Positions 10,820 through 21,027 of a stretch of 64,000 nt of DNA are shown here, one piece after another. The DNA lies in assembly GCA_963834855.1 (NCBI GenBank), contig CAWIDH010000006.1, positions 1 through 64,000 on the forward strand, in the 5' to 3' direction. Origin of the DNA: DATJKD01 sp963834855. GTDB lineage: Bacteria; Pseudomonadota; Gammaproteobacteria; Steroidobacterales; Steroidobacteraceae. The position numbers and the translations under genes are program-made. The notes below the pieces were generated by a model that saw only the letters and a list, made by a program, of their open reading frames with translations, searched no databases and was not told where the DNA came from. How positions within the stretch are numbered: the first letter of the stretch is position 1; each line of letters opens with the position of its first letter.

Positions 10820-13070
10820 GTGGACCATTCGTGCTCCCTGGTCGCGTTCCTGCGGGAGGCGCGACGTCGTGGCGTCTTCAAGGTCGCGGCGCTTTACATC
10901 GTCGGTGCCTGGTTGGTCATCCAGGTCGCAGACGTGTTCTATCCTGCGTGGCAGGTCCCGGAAGCGGCTTTGCGGTTGCTGCTGGTGGCAGCCGTACTAG
11001 GTTTCCCCATTGCCCTCGTATTTGGCTGGATGTTCGACGTTTCGGTGTCCGGCATCAGGCGCACGCCGTCCGCCGTATCCGGCGAAGGCATGGCGCGGCC
11101 GTTACGTCGTTCCGACTACCTGACACTCGCGGGATTGACCGTTGCGGCGGTTCTGATCGGCTACGGCGTCACTCAAGGCACCCTGAAGATGGCGCGGGAA
11201 GACGGGGCTCCGAGAGCGCTTGTCGAGAAGCCGCCGAATTCCATCGCGGTCCTGCCGTTCGTCAACGTCAGTGACGACCCGTCAAACGAATATTTCTCCG
11301 ACGGCATATCGGAAGAGATTCTGCATCGCCTGTCCGACTACAGGGACATGCACGTACTGGCGCGCCAGTCATCGTTCGCGTTCAAGGGAGCAAACCTGGA
11401 TGCGCCACGGTTGAGCGATGTACTGGGCGTCAGGTACCTGCTGCAGGGCAGTGTGCGCAGGGACGGCGATCAACTGCGCATCTCCGCACAACTGGTCGAC
11501 GACACGGGCTTTCAGGTGTGGAGCGAAATCTACGATCGAAAGATGTCGGGCGTGTTTGCCATCCAGACCGACATTGCTGCCGCCGTCGCAGACAGCCTCG
11601 CCAAGACGATCGCGGCAAGTCGCGTCGAACCGCGAACCTACGATCCCGACATCGACGCATACCAGCACTACCTGCTCGGTCGTGAATATCTACGCAGTCG
11701 GACACCTGGGTACGTGACGAATGCTATCGAACACTTCCAGCAGGCGGTCGCGATCGATCCGAAGTATCCAGAGCCTCATGCAGGCCATGCCATCGCGTTG
11801 TTGCTGGATCGGGGCGATGCCGCCCGTTATGTCGATCGACTCGAGGAAGCAGAGGCCTTGATCGACACGGCGTTATCACTGAATCCCGATCTCGCGATCG
11901 GTCTCGCAGCGAAGGGTTTGCTGCTGCAGGAGCAACGACCTCCCGATTATCGAGGAGCGGAAGCAGCCTTGCGGGCCGCCGTGGCCATCGATCCTAATCT
12001 ACCGGGTGCGCGCAACTGGCTCGGAAACGCCCTCGCGCTTCAAGGTCTATCGACTGCCGCGCTGGAAGAATGGAACAGGGCTCTCGCGCACGATCCGCTG
12101 GATCCGATCCTCGCCACCAACGCCGCAGTTCGATACGCTCAAGCCGGTGATTTCGAAGGCGCAGAGAAACGCCTGCTCCGCCTGCTCGATCTCCCGAAGC
12201 CACCGGGAATCGTGTTCGGGGAGTTGTGGTCTCTTTACGATGAGTATGGGCGTTTTGTCGAGGCCATCGACATCGGAAAGCAGGCGGTTCTGGCGCACTT
12301 TGCGCCCGACTCGGCACCCTGGCTTCACTTCTCGTTTCTAGCCGTCAGCTATGCGCGCCTCGGCATGTGGGAGCAGGCGGACTACTGGCAGGACCGGGCC
12401 GAAGGCCTTGCGCCGACCGAACCGGGTACGCTGATGCGCCGCGGGTTGATCTACAAGCTGAAGGGCGAGAACCGCGAGCTCGCCGCGCTGATCGATGCAC
12501 AGGGCTTCGACCCCGGGGGCCTGCCGCCCTGGATCGGTCAGGTCATGGGCGCGATCAAAGTCGTAACGGGCCAGCCTCAGGAAGGCATCGAACTGTTGGA
12601 AGCGCGACTCGATATGGTACGAACCTGACCCGGGCGATCTGAGTCTCGACATGATGCAGTTCCTCGCTCATGCGTACATACGAACAGGGGACAAGCAGCG
12701 TGCAGCAGAGGTCATCGACCATGTGGCCGACGCGCTCGAGCTGCGTCAGCGACAGGGTGTTGGTCGCAACCCGGGCTCACTGCTGATTGTCTTCCAGAAC
12801 CACGCAGTTGCCGGAGAAGCCGACTCCGCGCTGGCGGCACTCCAGACCTTGATCGAGAGCGGATGGCGGGATTACTACTGGGTGATGAACGATTTGCGCT
12901 GGGCCGGTCTGCGTGCCAACACGCGCTTCCAGGCGCTGATGGCACGAGTCAAGACCGATATCGATGCACAACGCGCGCGCGTCGAACAGATCGACGCCAA
13001 GCAGGACTTCGCCGCCCTGCTCGAACTACGCGCCACCGCGGACGCCGATGCCGATCAGGAGCCGGCGGGG
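10820..13070 (+). CDS. TolB/FlgO-like TPR membrane protein (divergent relative, frameshifted)
   Basis: GTG start at 10820; no strong ribosome site. Hydrophobic segments (FKVAALYIVGAWLVIQVADV; LRLLLVAAVLGFPIALVFGW; LAGLTVAAVLIGYGV) precede a TolB/FlgO-like domain (SIAVLPFVNVSDDPSNEYF, about residue 138 on) and a TPR region with clear repeats such as AIEHFQQAVAIDPKYPEPHA. The frame stops at 12628, but the frame that includes YEPDPGDLSLDMMQFLAHAY from about 12617 continues the TPR array to about 13070, so a one-base shift near 12615-12620 is inferred. No stop is visible in the new frame, so the exact end is uncertain. Clearly less similar to copies 1-4 than they are to one another. Confidence 0.78.
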
Positions 13071-13115
13071 AAATGCATTAGCGGCGGGAGCTGGCCGCGG
13101 CAAAGTCAGCGCTTC

Positions 13116-13290
13116 ATGTTACGCGGCGGTAGAGAAGGGCAGAGTGGCCTCGGGTTCAGCGCACACGAGCTGCTCGAGGCCGCGCTCGCCGTCTGCGTCA
13201 ACATGGCTGTCCGGATGTATGCTATCGAGCATTCGATTCCGATGGAGCGCACCGGGTGCGGAGGCTGCACGTGGTCGAGCAGACGCAGGC
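13116..13290 (+). pseudogene. OsmC-like fragment
   Basis: A short reading from an ATG at 13116 contains GLGFSAHELLEAALAVCVNM followed by AVRMYAIEHSIPMER, the helix and reactive-cysteine region of OsmC/Ohr-family peroxide reductases. The N-terminal strands and the C-terminal half with the second cysteine are absent: after about 13265 the sequence no longer resembles OsmC and runs without a stop into the next gene. It is about 60 residues against about 140 for a whole OsmC, so I treat it as a remnant. Confidence 0.55.
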
Positions 13291-13319
13291 GCATTGGGAC
13301 GGGTCTGCGGGGAGGACGA

Positions 13320-14807
13320 ATGATCAACCGACGTCAGTTTTGCGGCACCACGATCGCAGCGGGGGTCGCGGCCGCCTACCCCTTCGTTTCGGCCTGTGAG
13401 AAGTCTGCTCGCAGGGGCAGCGCAATTCCCGCCGTATCGCTCGACGGCACTGCAATCGAGCTGGAGCGGGCTGCGGTCAACGAGCTCGCGGAGAGTCTCG
13501 ACGGAAGCCGGCTGTTATTGTCCGACCACGCCGACTATGACCGCGTGCGCGCCATATGGAACGGCATGCACGACAAGCGCCCGGCGTTGATCGCCCAGTG
13601 CAAGTCGGCGGACGACGTGAGAGATGCGGTGACGTTCGCGCGTCAGCACAAGCTCCTCGTCGCCGTCCGGGGCGGCGGACACAGCTGGCCGGGCAAATCG
13701 GTGTGCGAGGGCGGTTTGATGATCGACCTCTCGCCCATGAATGAGGTCAGGGTGGACGCGGAGCAGCGACGTGCACATGCAGGCGGCGGCGCTTTGCTGA
13801 ATACGCTGGACAGCCGGTCGCTCGAGCATGGCCTCGTCACCACGGCGGGTGTCGTCTCGCACACTGGCGTCGGCGGCTTGACGCTCGGCGGGGGCTTCGG
13901 TCGGCTCAACCGCAAGTACGGCCTCACGATCGACAATCTGGTGGCCGCCGACATCGTCACGGCCGACGGCAAGCTGCGCACCGTCAGCGAGCAGGAGGAA
14001 CCCGATCTTTTCTGGGCCATCCGCGGTGGCGGCGGGAATTTCGGCGTCGTCACGCGCTTCGAGTATCAGCTCCATCCGTTCGACCGGAACGTGCTGTCGG
14101 GGGTGATCGTGTGGCCGATCGAGCAGGCCCGGCCCGTGCTCGACTTCTACGGCGACTGGTACCGCGGCCTGTCAGACGAGCTTTACGTAGGCCCGGCGAT
14201 GCTGACGATGCCCGAGGGCAAGAGCGTGCTGGCGATGGAGGTCGTGTACAACGGGGATCCCGCGGCTGGCGAAAAGGAGCTGGCGCCGCTGCGCCGCGTC
14301 GGCAAGCCGGTCGAGGACGGCGTCAAGGTGCAGGACTACATGGTCATGCAGACCCAGGAAGACGGCACCTTCGCGCACGGTCGCCGGTCCTACGCGAAAA
14401 ACGGCATGGTCAAGGAGGTCACTCCGGCCATGATCACGGCAATGGTCGAGGCTTTTCGGGCGGATCCGCGGGCCGCCCTGTTCACCCACACCGCCGGGGG
14501 CGCGGTCAAGCGCGTCGACGAGCTCGCCACCGCTTTCCCGCATCGTAAAGCCGAGACGATGATCATCGTCGGAGGCGTGTGGGACGATCCGGCCGCGGAC
14601 GAGCAAGTCATCGCGACGCTACGCGAATGGTTCCGGGCGCTGGAACCGTTCACGGGCGGTTATTACGACAACATCGAGTTCGAGCGCGACGCTCCGGAGG
14701 CCGCCGGTTACGGGCCGGCGTACCCGCGCCTGACGAAAATCAAGGCGCAGTACGATCCGATGAATCTGTTCCGGCTGAACAGCAATATCCGACCGGCCGC
14801 CACCTGA
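13320..14807 (+). CDS. Exported FAD-linked oxidase, berberine-bridge-like
   Basis: A 495-residue flavoenzyme with a PCMH-type FAD domain and a BBE C-terminal tail. The ATG at 13320 is chosen because GGAGG stands seven bases upstream and a signal begins there: NRRQFCGTTIAAG followed by FVSAC resembles a Tat signal with a lipobox, suggesting a folded, lipid-anchored periplasmic enzyme. VRGGGHSWPG supplies the histidine (His121) that carries FAD covalently. The second attachment site of bicovalent members (a cysteine) is replaced in TTAGVVSHTGVGG, so single covalent attachment is expected. TLGGGFGRLNRKYGLTIDNL and the closing YDPMNLFRLNSNIRP are family hallmarks. Substrates of relatives are sugars, alkaloids or polyketides; this one is unknown. 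The same frame runs upstream without a stop through the OsmC remnant; this is an artefact. Confidence 0.92.
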   Translation: MINRRQFCGTTIAAGVAAAYPFVSACEKSARRGSAIPAVSLDGTAIELERAAVNELAESLDGSRLLLSDHADYDRVRAIWNGMHDKRPALIAQCKSADDVRDAVTFARQHKLLVAVRGGGHSWPGKSVCEGGLMIDLSPMNEVRVDAEQRRAHAGGGALLNTLDSRSLEHGLVTTAGVVSHTGVGGLTLGGGFGRLNRKYGLTIDNLVAADIVTADGKLRTVSEQEEPDLFWAIRGGGGNFGVVTRFEYQLHPFDRNVLSGVIVWPIEQARPVLDFYGDWYRGLSDELYVGPAMLTMPEGKSVLAMEVVYNGDPAAGEKELAPLRRVGKPVEDGVKVQDYMVMQTQEDGTFAHGRRSYAKNGMVKEVTPAMITAMVEAFRADPRAALFTHTAGGAVKRVDELATAFPHRKAETMIIVGGVWDDPAADEQVIATLREWFRALEPFTGGYYDNIEFERDAPEAAGYGPAYPRLTKIKAQYDPMNLFRLNSNIRPAAT

Positions 14808-14826
14808 CGCTTGGAGGAAGCGCGAG

Positions 14827-14879
14827 AAATTCGGCTCTGAGCCGATTTATCGCGAATAATCAGCTCCGAGCTGATTTTT
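14827..14879. repeat. Paired REP palindromes (BIME-like)
   Basis: Two palindromes about seven bases apart: one with core GGCTCTGAGCC flanked by AAATT and ATTT, and one with core AGCTCCGAGCT flanked by AATC and GATTT. The minus-strand gene at 14847-16900 ends inside the first palindrome, so its last residues (LGADYSR) are encoded by REP sequence. It lies between convergent genes. Confidence 0.8.
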
Positions 14880-16900
14880 GGTCGTGTCCGACTGCTCCTT
14901 GGTCAACTTGTCGCGGATGATCTGCTGCACCCGCGCATCCTCGCGCAGCAACCGCCACTCGGGCTGCGCGGCCACCCAGCGAGGCTGCAGATCGAATCCG
15001 CCGAGCAGTCGCTCGAACTCGGCGTAGCCCTCCTCGGCGCGCACGCCCGAGCGAATCAGGACCCAGGCGCGCAGGATCGCCACGTACGGTCCGTTGACCG
15101 CATCGCGATCTTCCGGCGCGAGTCGCACGGCCTCATCCGCCAGACGCAGGGCCTCGGCGCGCCGGCCGAGCAACTCGAGCGCCACGGCCGCGAAAACATG
15201 TTCATGGCCGTCGGGCGCCAGGGGCGCGGACGCGACTTTGGTCAGGTACACGCGCGCGCGGTCGGGGTCGCCGGCCGCGGTGTGCGTAACGCCGAGGAGA
15301 TAGTCGAGTGGCTCAGATGCCAGGTCTCCCTCGGACGCGCTTTCGTACAGCGCGATCTGGCCGGCAAGGTCGCCCGTACAAATCAGCATCCACCGCGTCA
15401 GGTTCCCCAGCGAGGATTCGCCCGGGCTCGCGCGCAAGAGCCGATCGTGTTCCTCGCGCCAGCCCGCGGTCTTGCCGGTTGCCAGGAACCGGTTGAGATA
15501 GCGACCCAACCGCGCGTTCGGCAGGGTCGGATACCGCTGTATCGCCATCAGCCAGGCCCGATCGGCCTCGTCGTAACGACCGAGGCGCGTCAGGGTGGCG
15601 GCAGCCCACGCGCCCCAACCCGACCGCCCGGGGGCCAGTCCCTCGGCACGCTCGAGATGCACGAGCGCCTCGTCGAAGCGCCCAAGGCGTCGCAGCGTCA
15701 TCCCGGCGATGCCGTGCGAGTCCGCATCGTTGGGCGCAATCGACAACGCGCGCAGCAGATCCTCGAGGCCGCGTGCTGGATCGATCGAGACATAGGTGTG
15801 ATACAGGCCCCGCGCCGCCAAGGCCTCGGGCAGGTCGGGTTGCAACGCGAGCGCGCGCTCGATGTCGGTGCGCGCTGCCTCGTTCAGCCTGTCCTTCGCG
15901 TCGTCGGCCTCACGACTGGCGGCGATGTGAATCGGGTCTTGGCGCGCAATGCATAGGCCAGCGCAAAGGGCGGATCGAGATCCAGCGTCTCGCTCAACCG
16001 TCGTTCGATATCGGACCGGCGTTGTTCGATATCGGACCGGTCCCCCACCACGGCATACAGCGCGAGTGCGTGCAGATACCGGTCGTAGGCTTCCGGTACC
16101 GACGGCGAGGCGTGCGCGATCAGGCGCCGCTCGGTGGGCGAGAGCGATGCGCCGAGCTCGGAGACGACCTGCAGCGCGACCACCTTCTGCAACTCGAGGG
16201 CGTTCTCGACTTTGCGGTCGTAAGTCTCGGTCCAGACGTGCTCGTCGCTGCGGCCGTCGATGAGCTGCACAGTGAGCCGCACGTCGTCGCCGACGCGGCG
16301 CACCGAGCCCTCGAGGATCAGCGACACGTCGAGCGCATCGGCGATCTCGCGCAGGTTCCGATCAGTGTCGCGGTACCCCTGCACGGAGGTGCGCGAGATC
16401 ACGCGCAGCCCACCGGCGCGCGCGAGGGTCGCGAGGATCTCCTCGTGCAGCCCGTCGGCGAAGTAGGCGTTCTCGGGGTCCGGGCTCAGGTTGGCGAAGG
16501 GCAGCACCGCGAGGCCGGGCCGCTCGCCGAACGCCGGGCGCACCAGCCGCTGCCAGGCCTGCTGGGCGCTCAGGGTCAGTCCGATGCCGACCGCGAGTGC
16601 GATCCAGAGCGAGGGGATGCGCCAGATGGGCACGGCCCGCCCGGGCGCGGCGGTGGCCGGCGTGCCGATCGCGGTCTCGCGACGCAGGCCTGCACCGCTT
16701 ACATCGAAGGACCAGGCCAGCACGAGCGCGACCGGCAGGCCGAGCACGGCCGCGACGATGACGGCGCGGACTAACCAGTCCGGCAGGCCGAAGCGCGGGA
16801 ACACGGTGTCGGCAACCTCGACGGCGAGCCACGCGAGGCCGCCGTACCAAGCGGCGGCGCGAAAGACCTGTCGGCGTCTAAGCTCCGAAACGAAGGCCAT
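14847..16900 (-). CDS. TolB/FlgO-like TPR membrane protein, module A (frameshifted)
   Basis: ATG start at 16900 (MAFVSELRRRQVFRAAAWYG). Two membrane helices near the N-terminus (AAAWYGGLAWLAVEVADTVF; AVIVAAVLGLPVALVLAWSF) and a third at WIALAVGIGLTLS precede a TolB-like domain starting GLAVLPFANLSPDPENAYF and TPR repeats. Near 15945 a base is lost: the first frame ends RFTSPPVVRPTTRRTG, whereas another frame gives HIAASREADDAKDRLNEAAR and continues smoothly to 14847. It is closely related to the gene at 21028-23071, and both are divergent from a TonB-dependent receptor. Function unknown; the fixed pairing with a receptor suggests a periplasmic partner or signalling element of the receptor, which is inference only. 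Confidence 0.8.
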
Positions 16901-17141
16901 GGAGGTTCAGGTTCGGTGAGCGCCCGGCTGCGATTCTGCTCGTGCGGGCCCGAATTGACCCGTGCGTCGTCGCGCAGGGTAACCCACGTCAGGACGACGG
17001 CAAGCCACGGTTTCTTGACCTGTGGAATGGGCGGCGTAATGTTGCGAACGCCGCGGATCGACCGAACGCGATCACCGGCGAGGGGCCCCTCTCACGAACC
17101 GATTGGGGGTTCGGGTGCGCGACGTCGTTGATGACGTGTGC

Positions 17142-20135
17142 ATGCATCCGGGTGAAACCGGAGGTCGGCGTCGCGGCACTGCAGGCGCTCCCGACTCGCG
17201 TGCGGGAAAGTGTCTCGGCCGCGTATTGCTCATCGTGATCTGCGCCTGCGCCACTTCGACGCTGGGCCAGGACGCCGAGCTCGAGCAGGTTTTCGTCACC
17301 GGCTCCCGCATCGCGCGTCCGGACTTCGACTCCGCGAGCCCGATCGTCTCGGTGACGCAGGAGCTCTTCGAGCGCACTGGATCGAGCACGGTCGAGACGG
17401 CGATCAACACCCTGCCGCAGTTCGTGCCGGGGTACACCAGCACGTCCAACAATCCGGCGAATGGCGGTCAGGCCAACGTCCAGCTGCGAGGTCTCGGCAG
17501 CACCTCGACCCTGGTGCTGATCGATGGCAAGCGGTTGATCCCGGCGAACGGCACGGGCGTCGTGGACCTGAACATCATTCCGGGCTCCTTGATCGACAGC
17601 GTCGAGATCATCACCGGTGGCGCCTCCGCGGTATACGGCTCCGACGCGGTGGCGGGCGTCGTGAATTTCCGGCTCAAGAAGGAATTCGATGGCGTCGAGT
17701 TCGACGCGCAGTGGGGGCAGACGGACCGGGGCGACGGTGCGGACTACGGCGGCGGCGTCACCGCGGGCCTCGACTTCGCGGATGGCCGCGGCTCGGTACT
17801 CGGATACGTCGGATATGCGGAACGCGAGTCCCTCCTGGCGGGGCAACGCGATTTCTCGCGCTACGCCCTGGCCTACGTAGGGCCGGACGCCGGCGGTGTC
17901 GGTCCGGGGGGCGCCTTCCTGCCGCAGGGCTCGGGATCCATCGAGGAAGGGCGGGTCGTCGGCGTGCGGGCGAGCCAGGGCACGTTCGACAGTCTGTTTG
18001 CCTCCTACGGCTATCCGGCGGGCTCCGTTCCGAACCAGCCAAATTTCGGTTTCAACACAGACGGCACGGTCTTCACCCAAGGCAACTTCGTCACGCCCGG
18101 TAGCGTCGCCAACTTCCGCGGCGAGATCGATCCGCTGTTTTTCAATGATCGGCGGTACACGTACAACTTTGCGCCGGTCAATTATCTGCAGCTGCCGCTG
18201 GAGCGCGTATCGGTGTTCGCGCGCGCCAGCTTCGAGTTCAGCGAGGCTGCGGAGCTGTATGCGCAGGGCTTGTACTCCGATTACAGCGTCGACACGCAGC
18301 TGGCCCCGACCGCGATGTTCTTCGGCGTATTCATGCCGCCGACCAACCCGTTCATTCCGTCTGATCTGCAATTGCTTCTCGACTCGCGCGCCGACCCGAG
18401 CGCGGACGTGGTTCTCGACAAGCGCATAAGTGAGCTGGGGCCGCGCATTTCGTCGGTACAGTACGACGTCTACCAGGCGACGCTCGGGCTGCGCGGCCAG
18501 GTCTTCGATGGCTGGTCATACGACGCCTACCTGCAGATCGGTGCGAACGACCAGACGGATACGCAATCCGGCAACGCGTTGAACTCGAGGATCGAGGAAC
18601 TGACGTTCGCACCCGACGGCGGAGAGGCAATCTGCGGCGGCTTCGACCCGTTCGGGCTGGGGTCCATCTCGGCCGAATGCGCAGCATACGTCGCCGTTGA
18701 CGGAACTAACCGCGCCGGAGTCGATCAGACGATCCTCGAGGCCTCGCTCAGCGGGCCGCTCCTTGAACTGCCGGCCGGTGAGCTGCGCGCGGCCTTCGGT
18801 GTCTTCTACAAGAAGGACGAATACTTCTACAACGCGGATCCCGTGGCGAGAGTGTTCCTGCCGGACGGCCGTCCCGACATCATTGGCTTCAACGCGTCGC
18901 GTAACATCGAGGGCGAGGACGACAACACCGACCTGTATGTCGAGGCGTCGATCCCATTGCTCGCGGATCGGCCCGGTGTCCGCTCGCTCGAGGCGGTCGT
19001 GGGTTACCGGTACTCGGACTACGCCTCGGCGGGCGGGGCGGACGCGTACAAGGCCGAGCTTCTGTATCGACCGGTCGACGCACTGCGCCTGCGCAGTTCG
19101 TACCAGCGCGCCGTGCGGGCGCCGAGCGTGTTCGAGCTCTATCTGCCGCAACTGCCTGCGTTCCTTTTCTCTCCCGACTTCGAGCCCCTCGATCCTTGCG
19201 AGGCCGGCAGCGCGGAGCGCAACGGACCGGACCAGGCACAGGTCGAGGTGCTATGCCTGGCGCAGGGCTTCCCGCCCGAGCTCCTGCCGGATTACGACAA
19301 CCCCGACGATGCCGCCCGGGGGTTCGCGGGCGGTAATCCGGACCTCGACCCCGAGACGGCGGACACGCTGACCGTCGGCGTGGTGCTCACCTCGCCGTTC
19401 GCGAGCCGGTGGCTCGACCGCCTGCAGGTTTCGCTCGACTGGTACCGGATCGAGATCGACGACGCGATTGTCACCGTCTTTGCCGATGAATTCATCGCGC
19501 GCTGCTTCGACCGGACGTTCAATCCTGCATTCGAAGTGTCGAACCAATGGTGCGGGATGTTCTCCCGCAATCCGGCGAGCGGCGACATCGTCGATGCCTT
19601 CGAGATCCTGCGTAACACTGAGGGTCTGCGAACGTCCGGGCTGGATCTGCAACTCGACTGGCGCTTCGATCTCGGGCCGGGTGAGCTGGGCGTCAACTGG
19701 CTCGTCGCGTACCTCGATTCATTCGAGCAGCTCGAGGCGTCGGGAATTCCGCCCTTGGAGCTGGCTGGAACGGCCGGGCGTGACGCGGGTTTCCTGGGGC
19801 GTTCGCTGCCCGAGTGGAAATGGAGCTTCAGCCTGAGCTATGCGTGGCAGGCCCTGACCCTGGACGCGCGCTGGCGCTACATCGACGGCATGAAGGACGC
19901 TGATACGGCGATAGAGCCCGAGTTCCGGATCCCGCACTACGACTATTTCGATCTCGGTGCGTCCTATGACTTCGACGAGGGCGCACTCGCTGGCCTGCAG
20001 TTGCGCGTCGGCATCGAGAACGCGACCGACGAGGACCCGCCGATCTTTCCGACCTACTCCCAGTCAAATACCGACCCCTCGCAGTACGACGTCCTCGGCC
20101 GCCGCTACTACCTGAGCCTCCGCTACTCCTTCTAG
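17142..20135 (+). CDS. TonB-dependent outer-membrane receptor, module A
   Basis: About 997 residues, intact. I choose the ATG at 17142 since the signal peptide (core LGRVLLIVICACATSTLGQ, cleaved before DAELEQ) follows at a sensible distance; in-frame TTG at 17103 is an alternative. EQVFVTGSRIARPDF is the plug entry, followed by plug motifs QANVQLRGLGSTSTLVLIDG, DSVEIITGGASAVYGSDA and AGVVNFRLK. Long alternating barrel strands end in YYLSLRYSF with a terminal aromatic, as for porin-like insertion. It would import a scarce nutrient with energy from TonB; the substrate cannot be told (the plug type is common in receptors for plant oligosaccharides and vitamins). The stop codon directly abuts a REP pair. 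It is divergent from the TPR gene at 16900. Confidence 0.93.
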   Translation: MHPGETGGRRRGTAGAPDSRAGKCLGRVLLIVICACATSTLGQDAELEQVFVTGSRIARPDFDSASPIVSVTQELFERTGSSTVETAINTLPQFVPGYTSTSNNPANGGQANVQLRGLGSTSTLVLIDGKRLIPANGTGVVDLNIIPGSLIDSVEIITGGASAVYGSDAVAGVVNFRLKKEFDGVEFDAQWGQTDRGDGADYGGGVTAGLDFADGRGSVLGYVGYAERESLLAGQRDFSRYALAYVGPDAGGVGPGGAFLPQGSGSIEEGRVVGVRASQGTFDSLFASYGYPAGSVPNQPNFGFNTDGTVFTQGNFVTPGSVANFRGEIDPLFFNDRRYTYNFAPVNYLQLPLERVSVFARASFEFSEAAELYAQGLYSDYSVDTQLAPTAMFFGVFMPPTNPFIPSDLQLLLDSRADPSADVVLDKRISELGPRISSVQYDVYQATLGLRGQVFDGWSYDAYLQIGANDQTDTQSGNALNSRIEELTFAPDGGEAICGGFDPFGLGSISAECAAYVAVDGTNRAGVDQTILEASLSGPLLELPAGELRAAFGVFYKKDEYFYNADPVARVFLPDGRPDIIGFNASRNIEGEDDNTDLYVEASIPLLADRPGVRSLEAVVGYRYSDYASAGGADAYKAELLYRPVDALRLRSSYQRAVRAPSVFELYLPQLPAFLFSPDFEPLDPCEAGSAERNGPDQAQVEVLCLAQGFPPELLPDYDNPDDAARGFAGGNPDLDPETADTLTVGVVLTSPFASRWLDRLQVSLDWYRIEIDDAIVTVFADEFIARCFDRTFNPAFEVSNQWCGMFSRNPASGDIVDAFEILRNTEGLRTSGLDLQLDWRFDLGPGELGVNWLVAYLDSFEQLEASGIPPLELAGTAGRDAGFLGRSLPEWKWSFSLSYAWQALTLDARWRYIDGMKDADTAIEPEFRIPHYDYFDLGASYDFDEGALAGLQLRVGIENATDEDPPIFPTYSQSNTDPSQYDVLGRRYYLSLRYSF

Positions 20136-20189
20136 AAATTCGGCTCAGAGCCACATTATCCCGCCGTAATCTGGCTCAGAGCCGAATTT
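20136..20189. repeat. Paired REP palindromes 3' of the RAYT gene
   Basis: Two palindromes with core GGCTCAGAGCC in inverted outer context (AAATTC at the left end, GAATTT at the right end) separated by about eight bases. The left one begins right after the stop codon of the TonB receptor; the right one contains the stop codon of the RAYT gene. A matching pair lies on the other side of that gene at 20935-20988. Confidence 0.88.
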
Positions 20190-20883
20190 CGAGCTGCCCG
20201 TCGAGGGGTTCCGATTCCGGTTTTTCCCTCCCCGGACGCCCGCGCCGGGGCTTCGGCAGGGCATCCAGAGGGTCGCATAGGGCATTGCGATTGTGGATCG
20301 CCATGCGGATCGTGGCTACGTCGGTCTCCTGAAGGGATGCCGCGAACAGGGCACGATAGGCTGCGCACTGTGCCTGTGGTGTCGGTCCGAGGCGCCGATA
20401 GATCTCGTGCTCGGTAAGCAGCGGGTCGGGCCGGCCGAGCGCGTTGTGCCCGTAACTCGACCAGGCATATTCCGATGCGTCCGCGACGAGACCGGCGCGG
20501 ACCGGATTAAGCTCGATGTACCGCTGGCAGATTAGGAAGTAGCGCTCGGTCGTGATCGAGCTCGAATAGAAGCGGCCTTCCCATAGCGTGCCAGTCCGGT
20601 CCTGGCTTTCGTTGAAGCTGGTCGTGTAGCGTGCTCCGAGCCATTGCATCATCCGGGAGAGACCCCCGTCGACGGCAGCAGTTGCGAGCACGTGGATGTG
20701 GTTGTCCATCAGGACATAGGCGTGTATGCCACACCGGTACTTCCGGCTCGCGTGCGACAGGCACGCCAGATAGCTGCTTCGCTGCTCGTCCGTGTGGAAG
20801 ACGCAGCACCGATCATTACCGCGATGCACCAGATGATGTGGGATCTGACGTGGCGCGTAGCGTCTGCGCATGGACCGGATCAT
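20176..20883 (-). CDS. REP-associated tyrosine transposase (RAYT, IS200-like Y1)
   Basis: A 235-residue HUH single-strand transposase of the RAYT group. Visible features: MRRRYAPRQIPHHLVHRGND at the N-terminus, YVLMDNHIHVL with the metal-binding HxH, the catalytic tyrosine in LGARYTTSFN, LWEGRFYSS and the hallmark RYIELNPVRAGLV. RAYTs cut and rejoin REP palindromes in single-stranded DNA and are thought to spread them; unlike IS200 they seldom move themselves. The gene sits between two paired-palindrome elements, and its stop codon lies within one. Single palindromes of the same family occur elsewhere in the window, which fits activity on these repeats. No break is seen. An internal ATG (MRRRYAPR) is an equally good start. 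Confidence 0.94.
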   Translation of the reverse strand: MIRSMRRRYAPRQIPHHLVHRGNDRCCVFHTDEQRSSYLACLSHASRKYRCGIHAYVLMDNHIHVLATAAVDGGLSRMMQWLGARYTTSFNESQDRTGTLWEGRFYSSSITTERYFLICQRYIELNPVRAGLVADASEYAWSSYGHNALGRPDPLLTEHEIYRRLGPTPQAQCAAYRALFAASLQETDVATIRMAIHNRNALCDPLDALPKPRRGRPGREKPESEPLDGQLEIRL

Positions 20884-20934
20884 CGAGCCATTGCGCCCGA
20901 TTGCGCGCGTCCAATTTCTGTCCGCCTCGGCAAG

Positions 20935-20988
20935 AAATTCGGCTCAGAGCCAGATTACAGCCGAATAATCTGGCTCTGAGCCAAATTA
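20935..20988. repeat. Paired REP palindromes 5' of the RAYT gene
   Basis: Left palindrome with core GGCTCAGAGCC, right palindrome with core GGCTCTGAGCC, separated by about eight bases containing CAGCCGAA. The same layout as at 20136-20189. It lies about 50 bases upstream of the RAYT start and just beyond the 3' end of the gene at 21028. Confidence 0.88.
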
Positions 20989-21027
20989 AAGGCTGCTCCC
21001 AGGGCCCTTACGAAGGGCGTCGCTGGC

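Noticed and set aside
12651..14807. A single 718-residue fusion of TPR, OsmC and FAD oxidase
   Set aside because: The oxidase has its own ribosome site and export signal at 13320; the upstream frame is open only because of frameshifts.
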